64,000 nt of DNA from Globomyces pollinis-pini (GCA_025399215.1 MU621122.1:37572-101571); one strand, 5' to 3'; positions 23,769 to 38,790 are shown, counted from the first letter of the stretch. Made by a program: numbers and translations. The notes: generated by a model from the sequence alone, not told the origin.

Positions 23769-23867
23769 TTTTACAATAAATTCATTTCAATTATCAGTGA
23801 CGGATAAGATTTTAAAAAGGATACATCTTGATTTATTCATTTTTACTTTGTAACATTTCACACATTG

Positions 23868-25217
23868 GAGGATTGAAATATAAACTTAGCCGTCTCATAT
23901 AGAGCCCGATTAGCTTTAGCGTTACCGCAACCTGGCAGAAAATGAAGTACCAAAGGAAAAACATGTGGCATATCAACTCCCAGAATAATCTTCATTAAGT
24001 CAGATTGTTAAGAATAATTACCTTTAGTTTTGACCGCACATCTTTTTCTCGTCTAATTGATTTGACCCAGTCATCAATTTCTGGAGCAAATATTTCAGTG
24101 CTGCCATAGATTAAAAGAATGCCATCGACAGGCATGATAAATGGTGAAAGATCGAAAAACGGTGATATTTTAGGGTCCCTAGGATTCACTCCGTGAGGTG
24201 TAGCATTGTCTCTCCAAGTTTCCAGCATTGAAAACGGCAATAAATCTGATGATGTAGCCAGAGATGATAAAATATGAGGTGGTGTATGAGACAGACTGAC
24301 ATCAAGCCAAGGAGATACTAGAACCATACTTTTAGGAAGAATCAACAATGGATTTGCTGTTTGATCACGAATCAATTGTTTATGAAGTAATATTTGTAAA
24401 TTTGCTCCTGCAGAGTCACCTCCAAGGACAATGTTTCGTACTCCAACATGGTCTACTAGCCATCTATATGCAGATAATATTGATTCGACTTGGACGGGAT
24501 GTTTTTGCTCTTTGATAAATAATGCCGCAATTACCTGGTGCTAATGGATAATCAGCGCAAAAAAATAATAATTGTGCATGATTCTTTGCCAATCTATTAT
24601 AATGCTGCATGATTTTATTGTATGCAGTACAATTTTGAATCGAAGTACCAGATCCAAAACCTCCACCTTATACAAATTAAAGTCATTTGAATTTACCGTG
24701 AACCCAAAAGCAAACTGTTCTTTCATCCCAGTCCTGTTAAAAGATCAACTCAAGTTTATGATTTACCACTGAATGAACGTTTGGTAAGATATCTCCTTTG
24801 GAGACAATCCAAGTTCCAGCAACAACTTGACCATCAGCTAATCGCCGAACTGTTTCCAAATGCGATCCAGTAAAAAATATCCTATGATAAATTATGAGGG
24901 TGAGCAAACCTAATTCTCTCGACCAAATCGTATAATTGAGAGAGATTTCGAACTCGTTTCCAATCTTTATTTGCCAATATGAAATGAAACAATTCCGAGT
25001 AATACACCATACAAACATCCCAAGAGGCAGGATGATTTGGTTTAATAAATACTTTTTTGATGATGGTTTTGGGTATTGCAACAAAAACTAAACATTAATT
25101 GCACACTAAATATAATCAGAGAAGATTCCATTACCTTATACCAGAGTAGAAACTAGCAGCTATTAATCCTCTTGGAAATCCTATGAATTGATACCATTCA
25201 ACAAAACGATCCAACAT
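23868..25217 (-). CDS. Alpha/beta hydrolase, hormone-sensitive-lipase type (copy 2)
   Basis: About six exons. Reads MLDRFVEWYQFIGFPRGL, then FVAIPKTIIKKVFIKP, a GGGFGSG oxyanion loop, LVDHVGVRNIVLGGDSAG (nucleophile Ser), VLVSPWLDVSLSHTPP, LLIYGSTEIFAPEIDDW (acid region) and, over a 32-nt intron, GVDMPHVFPL (catalytic His). This is the HSL/Say1-like group of esterases. The gene is tail-to-tail with copy 1, their stop codons about 100 nt apart, suggesting an inverted duplication. Substrate unknown. The start is the Met before the conserved WYQF region. Confidence 0.8.
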
Positions 25218-25395
25218 TGGATGGGAAAAAGAGATGAAAATAATCCTATTACATCTGACCTAATAACAGAGGCAAAATCCATTTAACCTCTTGGAATGTA
25301 TCGAATTCAAAGAGATAAACAAAGAAGAGATCGACGTGATAGGTTGATTGTATCCTTCACCATTGTATTATAATCCTAACATTACCAAAACGAGG

Positions 25396-28316
25396 ATGAT
25401 ATCTCAAGCGAAGAACTCAAAGTCTTCAAAAACTACTGGCAATCCAGTCAGTGAAAAATCACAGTTACCACTTATTAATAATCTTCCCAACACACCAGAT
25501 AGTAACAGTATTTCACCACGACGACTTCCAAATGTAAATGAAAAGTCAAGAAAACAATCACTTGGAGTTGATAACGATACCTCTCATAATCAACCAAAGA
25601 CAAGGCGACAATCAAATGTCATCTCATTCAGCGAATTTAAAAAACAGAAGGAAAAGGAACTGAATTTTAACAAATTGAAATTAAATGAATTGGTAGTTGA
25701 TAACCTGGAAGATGATAATATCGTCAAGCTCAAGCTTCCTATCCCTATCAGTCATGAAAATTCTGTAAGAAGTATAACACAAGATGTTAACTCAATTGTT
25801 GAAAAACCAGATTTATCCCCGATTGATCAAAAACCAGATTACATATCTGCAAATCGAAGAGCTTCGGAAGTGAAGTCTAACCGACCTATAACCACCAAAC
25901 CAATCTCTGATAAATCATCCAAACTAAATTCTAAAGGAGGTCTGTCCAATATCACTACCAAACCAATTCCGTCATTGATACCTCCAGAAGATTTTCAACC
26001 TAGTTTAGCAAAAAAACGATCCATAAAAGATAATTGGAATGCTAAAAAAAGGGATGATGTACCGTCAAATTCAGAAAATTCACCAGACAAATCTGTCCAA
26101 GCTGATCAAAGTACTCTTACTCCAAATTAACTTAAGGTGCACCACTTGTAAAGCGGCACAGCAGCTCTTACCTCAGAAGTTTATCACAGCACTTTGAAAG
26201 TACTAGCAAATTAGTATGTACAAATTATATTAATCTTTTAGGCGGTCTCAAATGACTTTTCCGATGTACAACGTACGGTAAATTTCTTCTAAACAAAAGC
26301 GTCTCTATTTGAGAAAGCCTCTTCTAGAAAAAATTCATTTGCAGGAAAATTTAAATCTAGTCTGGTATTGCGTTTTAATTAACATTTGATTAGGATAACT
26401 CATTGGAGTTAATGGAGGTATTAGAGAAAGTAGAGTCCGAAGTTTGTTCTATAATTTAACTTTTCTAGCTTACTTGTATTCCATCTATTCCAAAACCACC
26501 AGCAAGACGTGCATCATTACAGCCAAATGATAGTATTGGAATGTTTAAACCTATTTCTCCAAAAGAAAATCCCACAGAAACAAAAGTTTACAACCGTCGA
26601 CAATCTATTATTCCAATACCTAATATTTCTGATCCAAATGACAATCCAATAGCAATGAGCAATACCAGACGATTAAGTATTCAAATGGCTAGTCCAAATG
26701 ACAACCCGATAAAAATGAGCAATACCAGACGACTAAGTATTCAATTGGCTAACCCAAACTTGGACTCAAGCACGAAACGTGAGCTGCTAAAGGCGACATT
26801 AAAAACAGCAAATAGAAAACCAATACACGTGACTAACACAAGACATCCCAAGCATACTGCAGAGGAACGATCGATAATCAAATCAAACTGGGTTTTTCTT
26901 TATCGAATACAACTTTTAGGTACCAGATTGTCCACATCTTACAAAAACATTTCTGTAAACTTATTGAAGTCTCTTCAAACAGTAAGTGAAGCTAAAGGTG
27001 GCCTATTCTCCACGGTGCTAAAAGAGGTGGTTATAAATCCAAGTGATGGTTTTGTTCAACAGGTGGTCAAGATGTATAACTCATTATAGGTTAAAAATTT
27101 GTTAAAAGATCCTCCAGGAACAAGATCTAAGCAGACTTTGCAAACAATTGAAAAGGTTTTGAGTTTTAGAATGCCAGACTTCAAGAAATTTATATTTAAT
27201 GAACGTTTCTTTTTCTGTTCAGTTATGCAGATTGAAAGATATGTAGAGGTATGAAGTCGAAACCTAATTTAAGAATACCCTACTGCTGAAAGAAGGTCAT
27301 GTATCATGCTTTTTTTACCTTGTACTTACTGGTCAAGTTGAGATATTTGAAATAAACAAGTCAATCAAGCGAAGGGTAACTTGATTCTGCTAATCATTCA
27401 GCTCGATATCATTCAGCCAGGGTTTATGTTTGGAGATCTGAGAATGAACGTAGAAAATGTTACCAGAATTAACTATGCCAAGACAATCACAGATACCGAA
27501 TTGCTATGCATAAATAAAGGTATAAATAATATCGTTAATTCAAATAGGCGAATATTTGAAGGTATCTTAATTAATCTGACGAGACAGTTTTTACAAGGTG
27601 GTGAATTACACATTACCTCCAAGGCTATTGAACAAAGTTTGGGAAGCTTACCATTATTTGATTCAACTATTGGAAAAGACTTTATTGAAAAAATAGGCCG
27701 ATTTTTCAAACTATTTACGTTCACAAAAGGTCAAGTAGTTCAAAGTGAAGGATCATTAGCATCAGAATTATTTTGGTTAATTGATGGAACCTGTAAATCA
27801 AGCAGATTGGTACCATTTATATCGAAAACGGTTCAGGGCAGGACAACGCTTCGGTCAGCACAATTAAATGATAACCGGCTGAGCAGTGATGAGAAGCTAC
27901 TAAGTATTAAGATTGAAACTCAGGATCTCAACCTTGGTGATTGGCAAGTGGTTTTTATGCTTATTTTGAGTAGGTTTCCAGCATTTCCCATTATATCGGA
28001 TTCACCTGATAACATGAAATATTTGGGACCCGAAACTCTTCACAAAGATGCTTATGTAGACTTTTATTCAAGTCTAAAGGTTGACAAACCGCAGAGTTTA
28101 TGTCCGACAACCATCATTGCTGATTCTCTATGTACAGTGGCCACCATATCTTGTTGTGATTTCGTACAATTGATACCCAGAGATATACTCTATTTAATGG
28201 TGATATCGCCTAGTGTCATAGCTCATCCCCTGTCTGAGCTACAGGATCATTATCTTCAACAACGGCAGTGGAAAAATCACAAAAGGGATGTTGTCCAACA
28301 AGTGCTTAATACATAA
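25396..28316 (+). CDS. Large cyclic-nucleotide-binding-domain protein, tandem copy 1
   Basis: Multi-exon, introns mostly 24-30 nt. A long Ser/Lys/Pro-rich disordered N-terminus contains SNVISFSEFKKQKEKE. Then comes a conserved helical block (WVFLYRIQLLGTRLSTSYKNIS) and CNB-type segments: LLLKEGHVSCFFYLVLTGQVEIF with IIQPGFMFGDLRM, then a second one with FTFTKGQVVQSEGS. It ends with a shared C-terminus (LQDHYLQQRQWKNHKRDV). Two imperfect copies of an NDNPI-MSNTRRLSIQ motif lie at about 26.63-26.75 kb. CNB proteins of this build occur in ciliated and flagellated cells; binding of a nucleotide is not assured because the phosphate-cassette residues are poorly kept. An upstream start is possible. 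Confidence 0.68.
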
Positions 28317-28594
28317 CAACAGTATTTTTTGTAAAGTTAATTTGAATTTAAAAGTTTGTGTATTTTGAAATTGTCTTGAAAGGTATTTGTGCCTAAATTG
28401 GGTAAGTATGTTAAAAAGATAATGGACTAAAAAATATTTGTCCAATATCTTATGGATAAGCACTTTCGATCTAATTATTAAGATTGTTGCTAAGTTGGAC
28501 TCTTTCTGTACAAATACATTGGATGTAATTGTTTGTTAAGAGTGTCAACAAAACAATGTGATTATCATCGGACTTCTCTCTATTCTTAATCTTC

Positions 28595-31454
28595 ATGCAG
28601 ACATCTTCTCATGATAGGAATTTGAGTTTCTCAAATCCAGACCAAATCACTATCAAAAGGACAAAACCGAAAATAAATTCCGAAGATTCTAAAAAGTTAA
28701 CTTTAATCACGGAAGTTTCTCAAACAATTAAAGAACAAATTAAACAAGAAAATATTGGATTAAATTCAAATAGAAATGCTATTAATCTGGATCAATCTAA
28801 ATTTGGAAGACCAGAAACCACATACTCTGGACTACTCAAAAATTTCACTATCGATGAAGATTCATCTCGTAACAACCGCTCGACATTGCCAAAATTCAGT
28901 CGACCTTCATTCATTTTAGATAAGATAGTACACGAAACACCTAATGAAAACCTTCACGATAGAAAACGATCAATGACTTCAGGTGACTTACTGGACAGAA
29001 ACGTTCTCGTAAGTGGTCCTAATTCGGAAAGTCAACAGATACTTGTTGGAAAATTAACAGATGATGGGACACTCAATAACAAACTTGCAATTGAATCAAA
29101 CAACTCGAAGAGTGAGAATCGTAGAAAGTCAATGTTATCTGGAAGTACCAGTTTTAAAAAGGAATATCCACACCTGCATCGAATAAAGACCACCAAAGAA
29201 AATTTTAGTATCATTAGCGAACAGTCAGCAGAACAAAATAGTGTCACACAAGCAATACAAAACGATCAAATACCTGCTTCAGAATTGTTAATAGGACAAG
29301 ATGGTAATGCTCAGACACCCGGCTCTAGATTATCCAGGAAGTCGTTCTACAATAACGATAGCACCCCAATCGACAGTGATGTAAATGACAGAACTAGCGG
29401 TTTACTACGGCCCAACCGAACGCGTATCTCCAGAAAGCAGAAGACAGGTAAAACTTTGTGACCTAATACAAAAATAGAAATCAACGATATGTAATTAAAT
29501 GATAAGCTGAAAATTTAGTGTTAATACCACAGATTTTGATGATGATAAAAGTCTCTCTTTGCCTACAGCAGAAAATATTAAAGCAATGAAGAATAGAAAC
29601 AAGCTAATCATTAAAAAATTGACTTCTACAAATGATGTTTCAGAAAGCATGCTACAATTTGTTGCCTTAAATACAAAGGCTGTTATGTCGTTGGACTTTG
29701 CAAAGGAAGAGACAATTCTGAATTCACCAAGTTCTTCAAATGAAGATAATTCCAAAGTTATTCAACCCACAGAACAAGAGATTCCGAAAACCACCATTTT
29801 ACCATTGGTCGCGCCTAAAACCGAGAATGAAGATTATAAAGTAACCATCAATGCAAGTATTTTATTTCTAGCTGGTGGAGATCAAAAAATCAACTAAACC
29901 ATCTCAGAATTCAAAATCTGCTTCAGTATATAGCTTTACTAACTCCTTAGCGACTCTCTTGTGGAAAACTACCTGAATTAGTGGCTCAAGTAAGTTTGAT
30001 ACACTCACTGGTAGGGAAAACTAACCAATTCCAAAACTTCTGTTAGAAGCAGTCAACAAAGAAAGAGATTGCACAAAGTAGATAGTACCCAGTTAAAGAA
30101 AGCTAGAACAAACTGGTTATTCATGTATAGAATTTTCCACATGGGTAATTCCATACATAATGCATACAAAAAAATTTCAAATAGGATGATATCAAACGTT
30201 CAATCCAAAACAGGGTTAGGAATGTCAGCTGCCAAAGACACTCCGAACCCTCATTTAAATAGAGCAATATTGGAAAATGTATTGTAACTGTAACTAAACT
30301 CATAGTTACAATTACTAATCCTGGATAAGAATAACAAAGAATCTAATCAGAAAGTTGAAAACATTCTTTGTTCACATTTCCCGGATTTCAGAAAATTCAA
30401 TGCCAAAGAACGAATTTTATTCAGTTCATTAATTGAAATCCAAAAAATATCAAAAGATTCGATTGTCATTAAAGAAGGACATGCTAGCGTTTCATTCTAT
30501 CTGGTTTTTTCAGGCCAAATTGAAATATTTCGACTAAAGGGTGAATTGAAATATACAGTATGATTTTTTTTTGAATTAAGAAAAGCTTGATATCATTCAT
30601 CCAGGTTTTATGTTTGGAGAACTACAACTTTGTGTTCCAGATGCAGTGAGACAATACAATGGAAGATGTTTAGAAAACTGTACTCTCCTGGTGATACCAA
30701 AAGGTTTCTTTTTTTGAACTAATCTTAGTGCCATATATCAAAGTTTGGGTTCCAAAGACTAACGTCATAGTTTTTACAAGAAGGAGAAACATTTAGTATC
30801 AAATCAACAATTCGAATATCATTAGAGTTACTTCCCTTGTTTCAAAGTAATTTAGGTAAGCAATGTCTGGACAAACTTGGTGGTTACTTCAAAATATTTC
30901 GATTTGAGAAAGGTCAAGAGGTACAAAAAGAAAGGCATCAGACGTTCAGTTTATATTGGATTCTTGAAGGTATCTCTATATAGGTTAACGATAGGAACTT
31001 GCAAGTTAACACGACAAATACCAGTCAAACAAACTCGTGGCAAGAAACTATATATCGAAGAACTGACATCTGACCAAGAAAAGTTGATTCAAATTAAAAT
31101 GGATATTCAAGAACTCGGTATTGGTCAATGGTAAACATTTTATTTTAAACAGATAGGTTTCCACCATTAAAAAAGTTTACGGAATTTGATTCATCACAAC
31201 TAGAACAATTTTATAGTACTTTACCTATGGATCAACAAGATACGTTTTGTGATTTTACAGCATCTGTGAGTTCTCCATCAGCTACGATCGCTGTGATTCA
31301 AATTTCTGATTTCATCAAATTATTACCAACTAGTATCTTACAACAAATGATTGATTTACCTTGTCTACCAGAAGTCAGTGTTAGTCAACTTCAAGATAGA
31401 TATATGGAGAGAAAAAGTACTAGACTAAAGCCAAATTCTAAAATTAGTTATTAA
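28595..31454 (+). CDS. Large cyclic-nucleotide-binding-domain protein, tandem copy 2
   Basis: Same architecture as its neighbours: disordered N-terminus (from MQTSSHDRNLSFSNPDQ), a PTAENIKAMKNRNK helix block, NWLFMYRIFHMGNSIHNAYKKIS, a CNB segment with VIKEGHASVSFYLVFSGQIEIF and HPGFMFGELQL, then YFKIFRFEKGQEV and a terminal LQDRYMERK. The exon structure is complex around 29.9-30.1 and 30.7-31.0 kb; a few exon joins cannot be fixed by eye, so partial decay is possible. About 280 nt separates it from copy 1 and 225 nt from copy 3, all on the same strand. Confidence 0.62.
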
Positions 31455-31679
31455 TATACTTAATTTGTAATTGAAACCATAAAAAGGTTTCGTTGTATGA
31501 ATTGAGTGGATATTGCATATTATCTCAAGACTCATTGATACCGTTAAATGGTCTCCTTCTTGGTTATACATCACGTCAACATGTCTCTAGTGTGTCTCAT
31601 GGTCACAAACGTCAAGGATCAAGTAAACAAAAATCAAGACAATGACAAAAAAACAATTTTATCAAATTCATAAATACAA

Positions 31680-33790
31680 ATGGAACCGAATCAACGAATG
31701 CAACCAGAAGAAAGTATTCGATTACCATCATTACCATCTACACGTAAAGAAATTCAAAATGGATTACCTTTAACGAAACCAAAAAATTCCAATTCATATT
31801 CACGATCTGGAACAAGTAGAACAAAAGAATTTTCAAATGAAGATCAAAAATCAAATCGACCTAAAACATCATCAAAATCAACTAAATCCGATCGATTAAA
31901 AAATTCAAATATCATGTCATTTGCCGATTTTAAGGCCATGAGAGAAAAGGAATCTCTAGTATCCGATATGACTACAAAATCAAATGGAATTGGAATAGAA
32001 GGAAAACGTGAACGTGTCAAAGTATCAAAACATTTAATGGATCATGAAAGTTCATTTGATAAACCAAAAGATCATTCCAAACATTTGATTGACACATTAT
32101 TGGCGAATAAAAAGGTATTGGATGTGATTGATTGATTGAATATAGCATTTAACTCCATTAGGAAATATCAAACCATCGAGTTCAAATGAATCCCAAGTTA
32201 GTGATACAGATACCCATTCATCGATATCAAAATCAAATCATCCTGATGGTTTGAATTTATCCATGACAGATATTCAAAACCAAGTTCATACCATGATAAA
32301 AACAAAATCATATACATTATCCAATCAAAGAAGATGGGTAGCACTTTATCGAAATTCGTTATTAGGAATGAGATTATCAAGTCGATATAAAAATATTGCT
32401 AAAAAACTATTGGAAAGTTTAGTTTCGATACCAAAAACAACTAGTCCATCACTCACTACAATAATGCAAGAAAGTGTGATCAATCCCAGTGAAAGTTTTA
32501 TTCATCAAGTAAATTAGAATGTTAATTGATCTATGAATAGGTTGAAAATTTATTAATGGAATTACCTCATCAAAGATCAAAACATACTATTGAAACTTTG
32601 GATCATATCCTTTGTTTTCGAATGATGGATTTTAAAAAACTTTCGCATGATGAACGAACTTATCTATGTTCTAGTTTTTATCTTGAAAAATATCCAACTG
32701 TTTGTGTCATGTCAACTAACATTAGGATACATTGTTGATCAAAGAAAACCATGTGGCTACATTCCTTTATGTTGTGTTAACAGGACAAGTAGAATTATTT
32801 AGAAGTCGAGAAGGTCAAAGATTAAAAGTATAAATGTTATGAATAACTCATGATGATTAGATAGGAGTCGTGAATCCAGGTCATTTATTAGGAGAAACGT
32901 CAATGGGAATTTCTAATGCATTAAGAGTATGGAGTGCAGCGACAGTTACTGATTGTAAATTACTCTGTGTCAATAAAGGTAAATATCACTTCAAAACTGA
33001 CTATAGATGAATATATTACCGTAATCATTGTGTAGCTGATGATAGTTTTTGAATGGAGAAGGGAGAAAAATGGCAATGCTTAAAATTCTTCAATCCATTG
33101 GAAATATTCCATTGTTCAAACATCCACTGAATTTCAGTTTTTTAAAGAATCACATATCCTATTTCAAAACATTGACCTATGAAAAAGGACAAACGATTCA
33201 AAAAGAGGGAACGATGATGGGATCACTATTTTTTATTATCGAAGGTTCATAATTCTATTTGAATTAAATGGTTAGGAGAATGTACCGTTACCAGAAATAT
33301 CAAAATATTACAAACAAAACATGGATTGAAACCATATAGTGAACATGAACATGTAGGAGAACATGATCATATATTGGATATTAAACTCGAAACACAAGAA
33401 TTGAAAATTGATGATTGGTATTTCAACTTGTTAACTGAATGTAGTTTCCCTCAAATACCCAATTTAACCAATTACGGTACTGATTTGAAATATTTGGGAC
33501 CAGAAGTGGTGGATCCTGAAAAATACAAGGATTTCTTTAATGGTTTACATCCAGATGACCCACATTCATTTCATCAAACAAGTGTCAATGCATCCTCAAC
33601 AGTTGTTGTTGTAGCCGAAATACCACTCAAGACATTTGTTGATACCGCACCCAAGGAAATCTTGTTTCATTTAATTGCCAATCCTAGTATTGTTTGTGAA
33701 AGCATTCAACAATTACAACATAACTATTTAGAAAAACATGCTTGGGAATCACAGAAAAAACATGTTATTGAGCATTCACACAAGAAGTGA
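31680..33790 (+). CDS. Large cyclic-nucleotide-binding-domain protein, tandem copy 3
   Basis: Start MEPNQRMQPEESIRLP; the disordered N-terminus includes NIMSFADFKAMREKE, equivalent to the motif in copy 1. Helical block RRWVALYRNSLLGMRLSSRYKNIA. First CNB: ENHVATFLYVVLTGQVELF, NPGHLLGETSMG, WSAATVTDCKLLCVNKG; second CNB from YFKTLTYEKGQTIQKEGT. C-terminus DWYFNLLTEC...KYLGPEVVDPEKYKDF and LQHNYLEKHAWESQK. The first CNB cassette has the GE but not the PR-x-A Arg at its usual place, so cyclic nucleotide binding is doubtful. It is shorter than the other copies. Confidence 0.7.
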
Positions 33791-33985
33791 TCAATATATT
33801 GTGTTTTGTTTTATTACACCATATTAATTGATAAAGGTATCTGATATGATCAACTACCTTGATTAGTTATAACTGCCTTGAATATATATTTTTATGTAAT
33901 TATTTACTAACTTGAATATACTATTGTTATAACTACCTAGAATTAACTACGTTAGTGACTCGTTCTTTGAGGTTAAAATTTTTTT

Positions 33986-35870
<1,885 letters not shown>

Positions 35871-35939
35871 ACATCCGAATACCATTAAATACTATTGATG
35901 TGAGTAGTAACCCAAAGTGTAATTTATTTGTACTACTAC

Positions 35940-36092
35940 TAGGGTTACTTACTTATGAGTTACTTATGAGTTAGGGTTACTATGAGTTACTTCTGAGTTA
36001 AAGTTACTTCTGAGTTAGGGTTACTTACTTATGAGTTAGGGTTAGTAATTGTTAGGGTTACTTTTTGTTAGGGTTAGTTGAGTTAGGGTTAG
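35940..36092. repeat. Degenerate telomere-like GGGTTA / GAGTTA array
   Basis: About 150 nt of irregular TTAGGGTTA, TATGAGTTAC and CTGAGTTA units immediately upstream of SPT2 (ATG at 36128). At least six GTTAGGGTTA-type cores. It is an interstitial telomere-like tract that also forms the promoter-proximal region. Confidence 0.8.
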
Positions 36093-36127
36093 TTTTTGTT
36101 TTAGTGGATTTTTGAATCTTTTTTCAG

Positions 36128-37652
36128 ATGAATACCCTGGATGCATATCAAACATTATTAAAAAATGCTAAAGTAAATACTATAAATACTCAAAATATTA
36201 TACAAAAAAACAATACAAAAAAATTAAATAATTTAGATTCTTTAAAAAAAAAATTAGCTTCTTTACCTTCTGATATCATATTACCAAAATCAATTACTAC
36301 TAAAACTAATACTAAAAATACTATTACTAAAAATAATACTACTACTAAAACTAATACTAAAAGTATTACTAAAAGTAATACTAATACGGATATTGTAAAA
36401 CCATTACAAAAACCATTATCTTTCAAACAATTAATGAAAATTGGTAAAAAAACTGAAACCATACTAAAAAATAATACAACTCTATTACCTGGTAATCATA
36501 CATTAAAAATTAACATTCTTTCAGATAATTTAATATCAAAAAATATTTCAATCAATCAAAAGTATGACCAAAAATCAATCAATACAAAATACGACCAAAA
36601 ACAATTACCTACAAGATACGATCAAAAACAAATACAAACAAGATACGACCAAAAACCAATTCAAACAAAGTACGATCAAAAACCAATACAACCAAGATAC
36701 GATCAAAAACCAATTCCTCCAAGATACGATCCAAAACCAGTTCCTCCAAAATCAAATTTACCCTCTAAACCTTCTACTTCCTTTGGAAGACAAGCATTTC
36801 AAGAAAGAAAAACTATCACGAAACTCAAAGGAAATAGTACTTTTAGAACAAAAAGAAATACCATCCCGGATGATTTAGTCATGCTAAACAAAAGTAAAAG
36901 AGATAAAACTAGTGTCGCAGATTTACAAGATGAATTAAGAGAAAGAAAAGGTTTACTAACAAAAAATAATGATGTGTTTGATGCTTTGTCTTCAAAAAAA
37001 TCAACTAGTATCGATCATGACCGTTCAAAAACGACTCAAAATAGACTAAAAGATCAAACTCAAATTCGTCAAAGAGAACAAAGTCGTGAACAACGTCAAA
37101 TGAAACCTATAAATGATCGTTCTCGAGACACTAGGGATAACAACAGAGATTCGGATCGTTCTAGAGACATTAGACGTGATGTTAGCAGAGATTCAGATCG
37201 TTCTAGAGTCACTAGGGATATTAGCAGAGATTCGGATCGTTCTAGACGTGAAAGCAACAGAGAATCTGATCGTTCTAGAGACCCTAGACGTGATAACTAC
37301 AGAGAATCAGACCGTTATCAAAGTCGAGACCCTCCTCGTAAGATCAAACGCAATCGACAAGAGTATTCGGAAGATGATGAATCACTATCTGATCATGGAA
37401 GATACAAACAAAGCAAAGTGTCTTCAATCATTCAAAACATTTTTGGATACAATCGTAATCGTTATCATGATGAAGATGAAGATTCTTCAGATATGGAGGC
37501 AGGTTTGGAAGATGTTATTCGTGAAGAAAAGAGAAGGTATTTAAGGATCATTAACGTATAGTTCACGAATTGGTAAAATGGAAGATATGGAAGAAGAACG
37601 ACGTGAATTAGAAAGAGAAGAGCGTTTAAGAATGAAACGCCAAAGACGATAG
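36128..37652 (+). CDS. SPT2: SPT2-like histone chaperone
   Basis: Two exons joined over a 25-nt intron near 37.54 kb. Recognised by its C-terminus: an acidic DEDEDSSDMEAGLEDVIREE stretch followed over the intron by SSRIGKMEDMEEERRELERE and a basic end, the SPT2 H3-H4-binding domain. A middle block has SFGRQAFQERKTITKLKG. SPT2 recycles H3-H4 during transcription. Unusual low-complexity parts: eight or so decapeptide repeats (KYDQKPIQT-like) at 36557-36750 and RD/RS repeats (RDSDRSRD-like) at 37099-37330. The N-terminal third is Asn/Lys/Thr-rich. Length about 500 residues. Confidence 0.8.
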
Positions 37653-37873
37653 CTCATTATGTAACTGTAATCAATAAAATACATTCAAACACTTATTATT
37701 CCTATTTTGATTTATTCATATTTGCTATCACTGTAATGTTTATCTAGATATACAATATAACGTAGCAATGAACTTTTGAATTTTGTCTGATTTTTGGATA
37801 CTTTGAAATTGAAATCTTGACCAACAAAAGAGAAATACTAAAACTCAATCAAAACAGTCATTCACATTAAAGA

Positions 37874-38540
37874 ATGTCAGGACGATCTTTCTACTGTGAT
37901 GAAGCTCTCAAGTTAATTCAAGAATGCCAAAGAACCAAAGATTCACCAAACATTCCAATTTATCAAGAAGATTTAATACGATCCATTTTATTAGAATCAA
38001 ATCATTTAGTTAACCAATCCACCAAGTATCTGAATTCAAAAACTCTTAATTTCACCTGTTTGGATCGTAACAAACGATTGGTTTTAGCATATCAAAGACA
38101 TCGGTAACCAACAACATGAACTCAATTATTTAGATTAGATAGATTTAGAGAATTACTTTGGAATGTAGGTGCAAATAGTAATTCTATATTACCAACTCAA
38201 TGTCAATCATCAACATCAAACTTTGAAGCCAAATTTATCAAAGATTATTTAGATTTAGTAACACATTACAAAGTATCATCCATTTGAGACTCAATCATTT
38301 AGGGTTGTTTTTTAGATATTGATTTGGGATCTTCAATGATTCCACCAAAAGATATCTTTATTGAAATCAGAGTCATTCATGATTGTGGTGAAGTAAATTA
38401 AATTTTATGTTAATGATGATTGTTTTTAGATCATGACAGATATGGGACCGATTGTATTAGCAGCTGGAACTCAACATTATTTGAAACGAACTGATGTAGA
38501 TGATTTAATAACAATGGGTGATGTGATACATTTACCTTGA
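37874..38540 (+). CDS. PSF1: GINS complex subunit PSF1
   Basis: Four exons. Start MSGRSFYCDEALKLIQECQR, then IPIYQEDLIRSILLE, CLDRNKRLVLAYQRHR and LDRFRELLWNVG, the helical A domain of PSF1. Exons 3-4 give LDIDLGSSMIPPKDIFIEIRVIHDCGEI and TQHYLKRTDVDDLI, the B domain, ending MGDVIHLP. GINS is part of the CMG replicative helicase. All features match the family and the length (about 190 residues) is normal. No MCB-like element is seen near its start, unlike several neighbours. Confidence 0.9.
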
Positions 38541-38780
38541 ATATAATGTTTAATCAATTAAATTTTGAATATATCACAAAATAGTTTCAAAAATTGATTT
38601 GATTGTATTTAAAATACAAACTGTTGTACGTAAATCCGATTACCCAATTCAATGATCAACAACATCCACCAATAAATCATCAAATGGGATTGATATCACG
38701 AACACATCAAACTATCGAATCAACAAATTGCAAGTGAACATTAACGTGAGTATTTCATTGACCTTGTACTTTGGAAATCA

Positions 38781-38790
38781 AAACGCGAAA
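38781..38790. promoter_or_regulatory. AAACGCGAAA element upstream of orphan 7TM gene
   Basis: Exact core on the coding strand, 20 nt upstream of the ATG at 38811. Confidence 0.45.

Noticed and set aside
35940..36092. True chromosome end
   Set aside because: Genes continue on both sides and the units are irregular, so it is interstitial.
36190..36462. Hydrophobic minus-strand frame (Leu/Val-rich) opposite SPT2
   Set aside because: It is the antisense of an Asn/Lys/Thr-rich stretch, which automatically yields Val/Leu codons.
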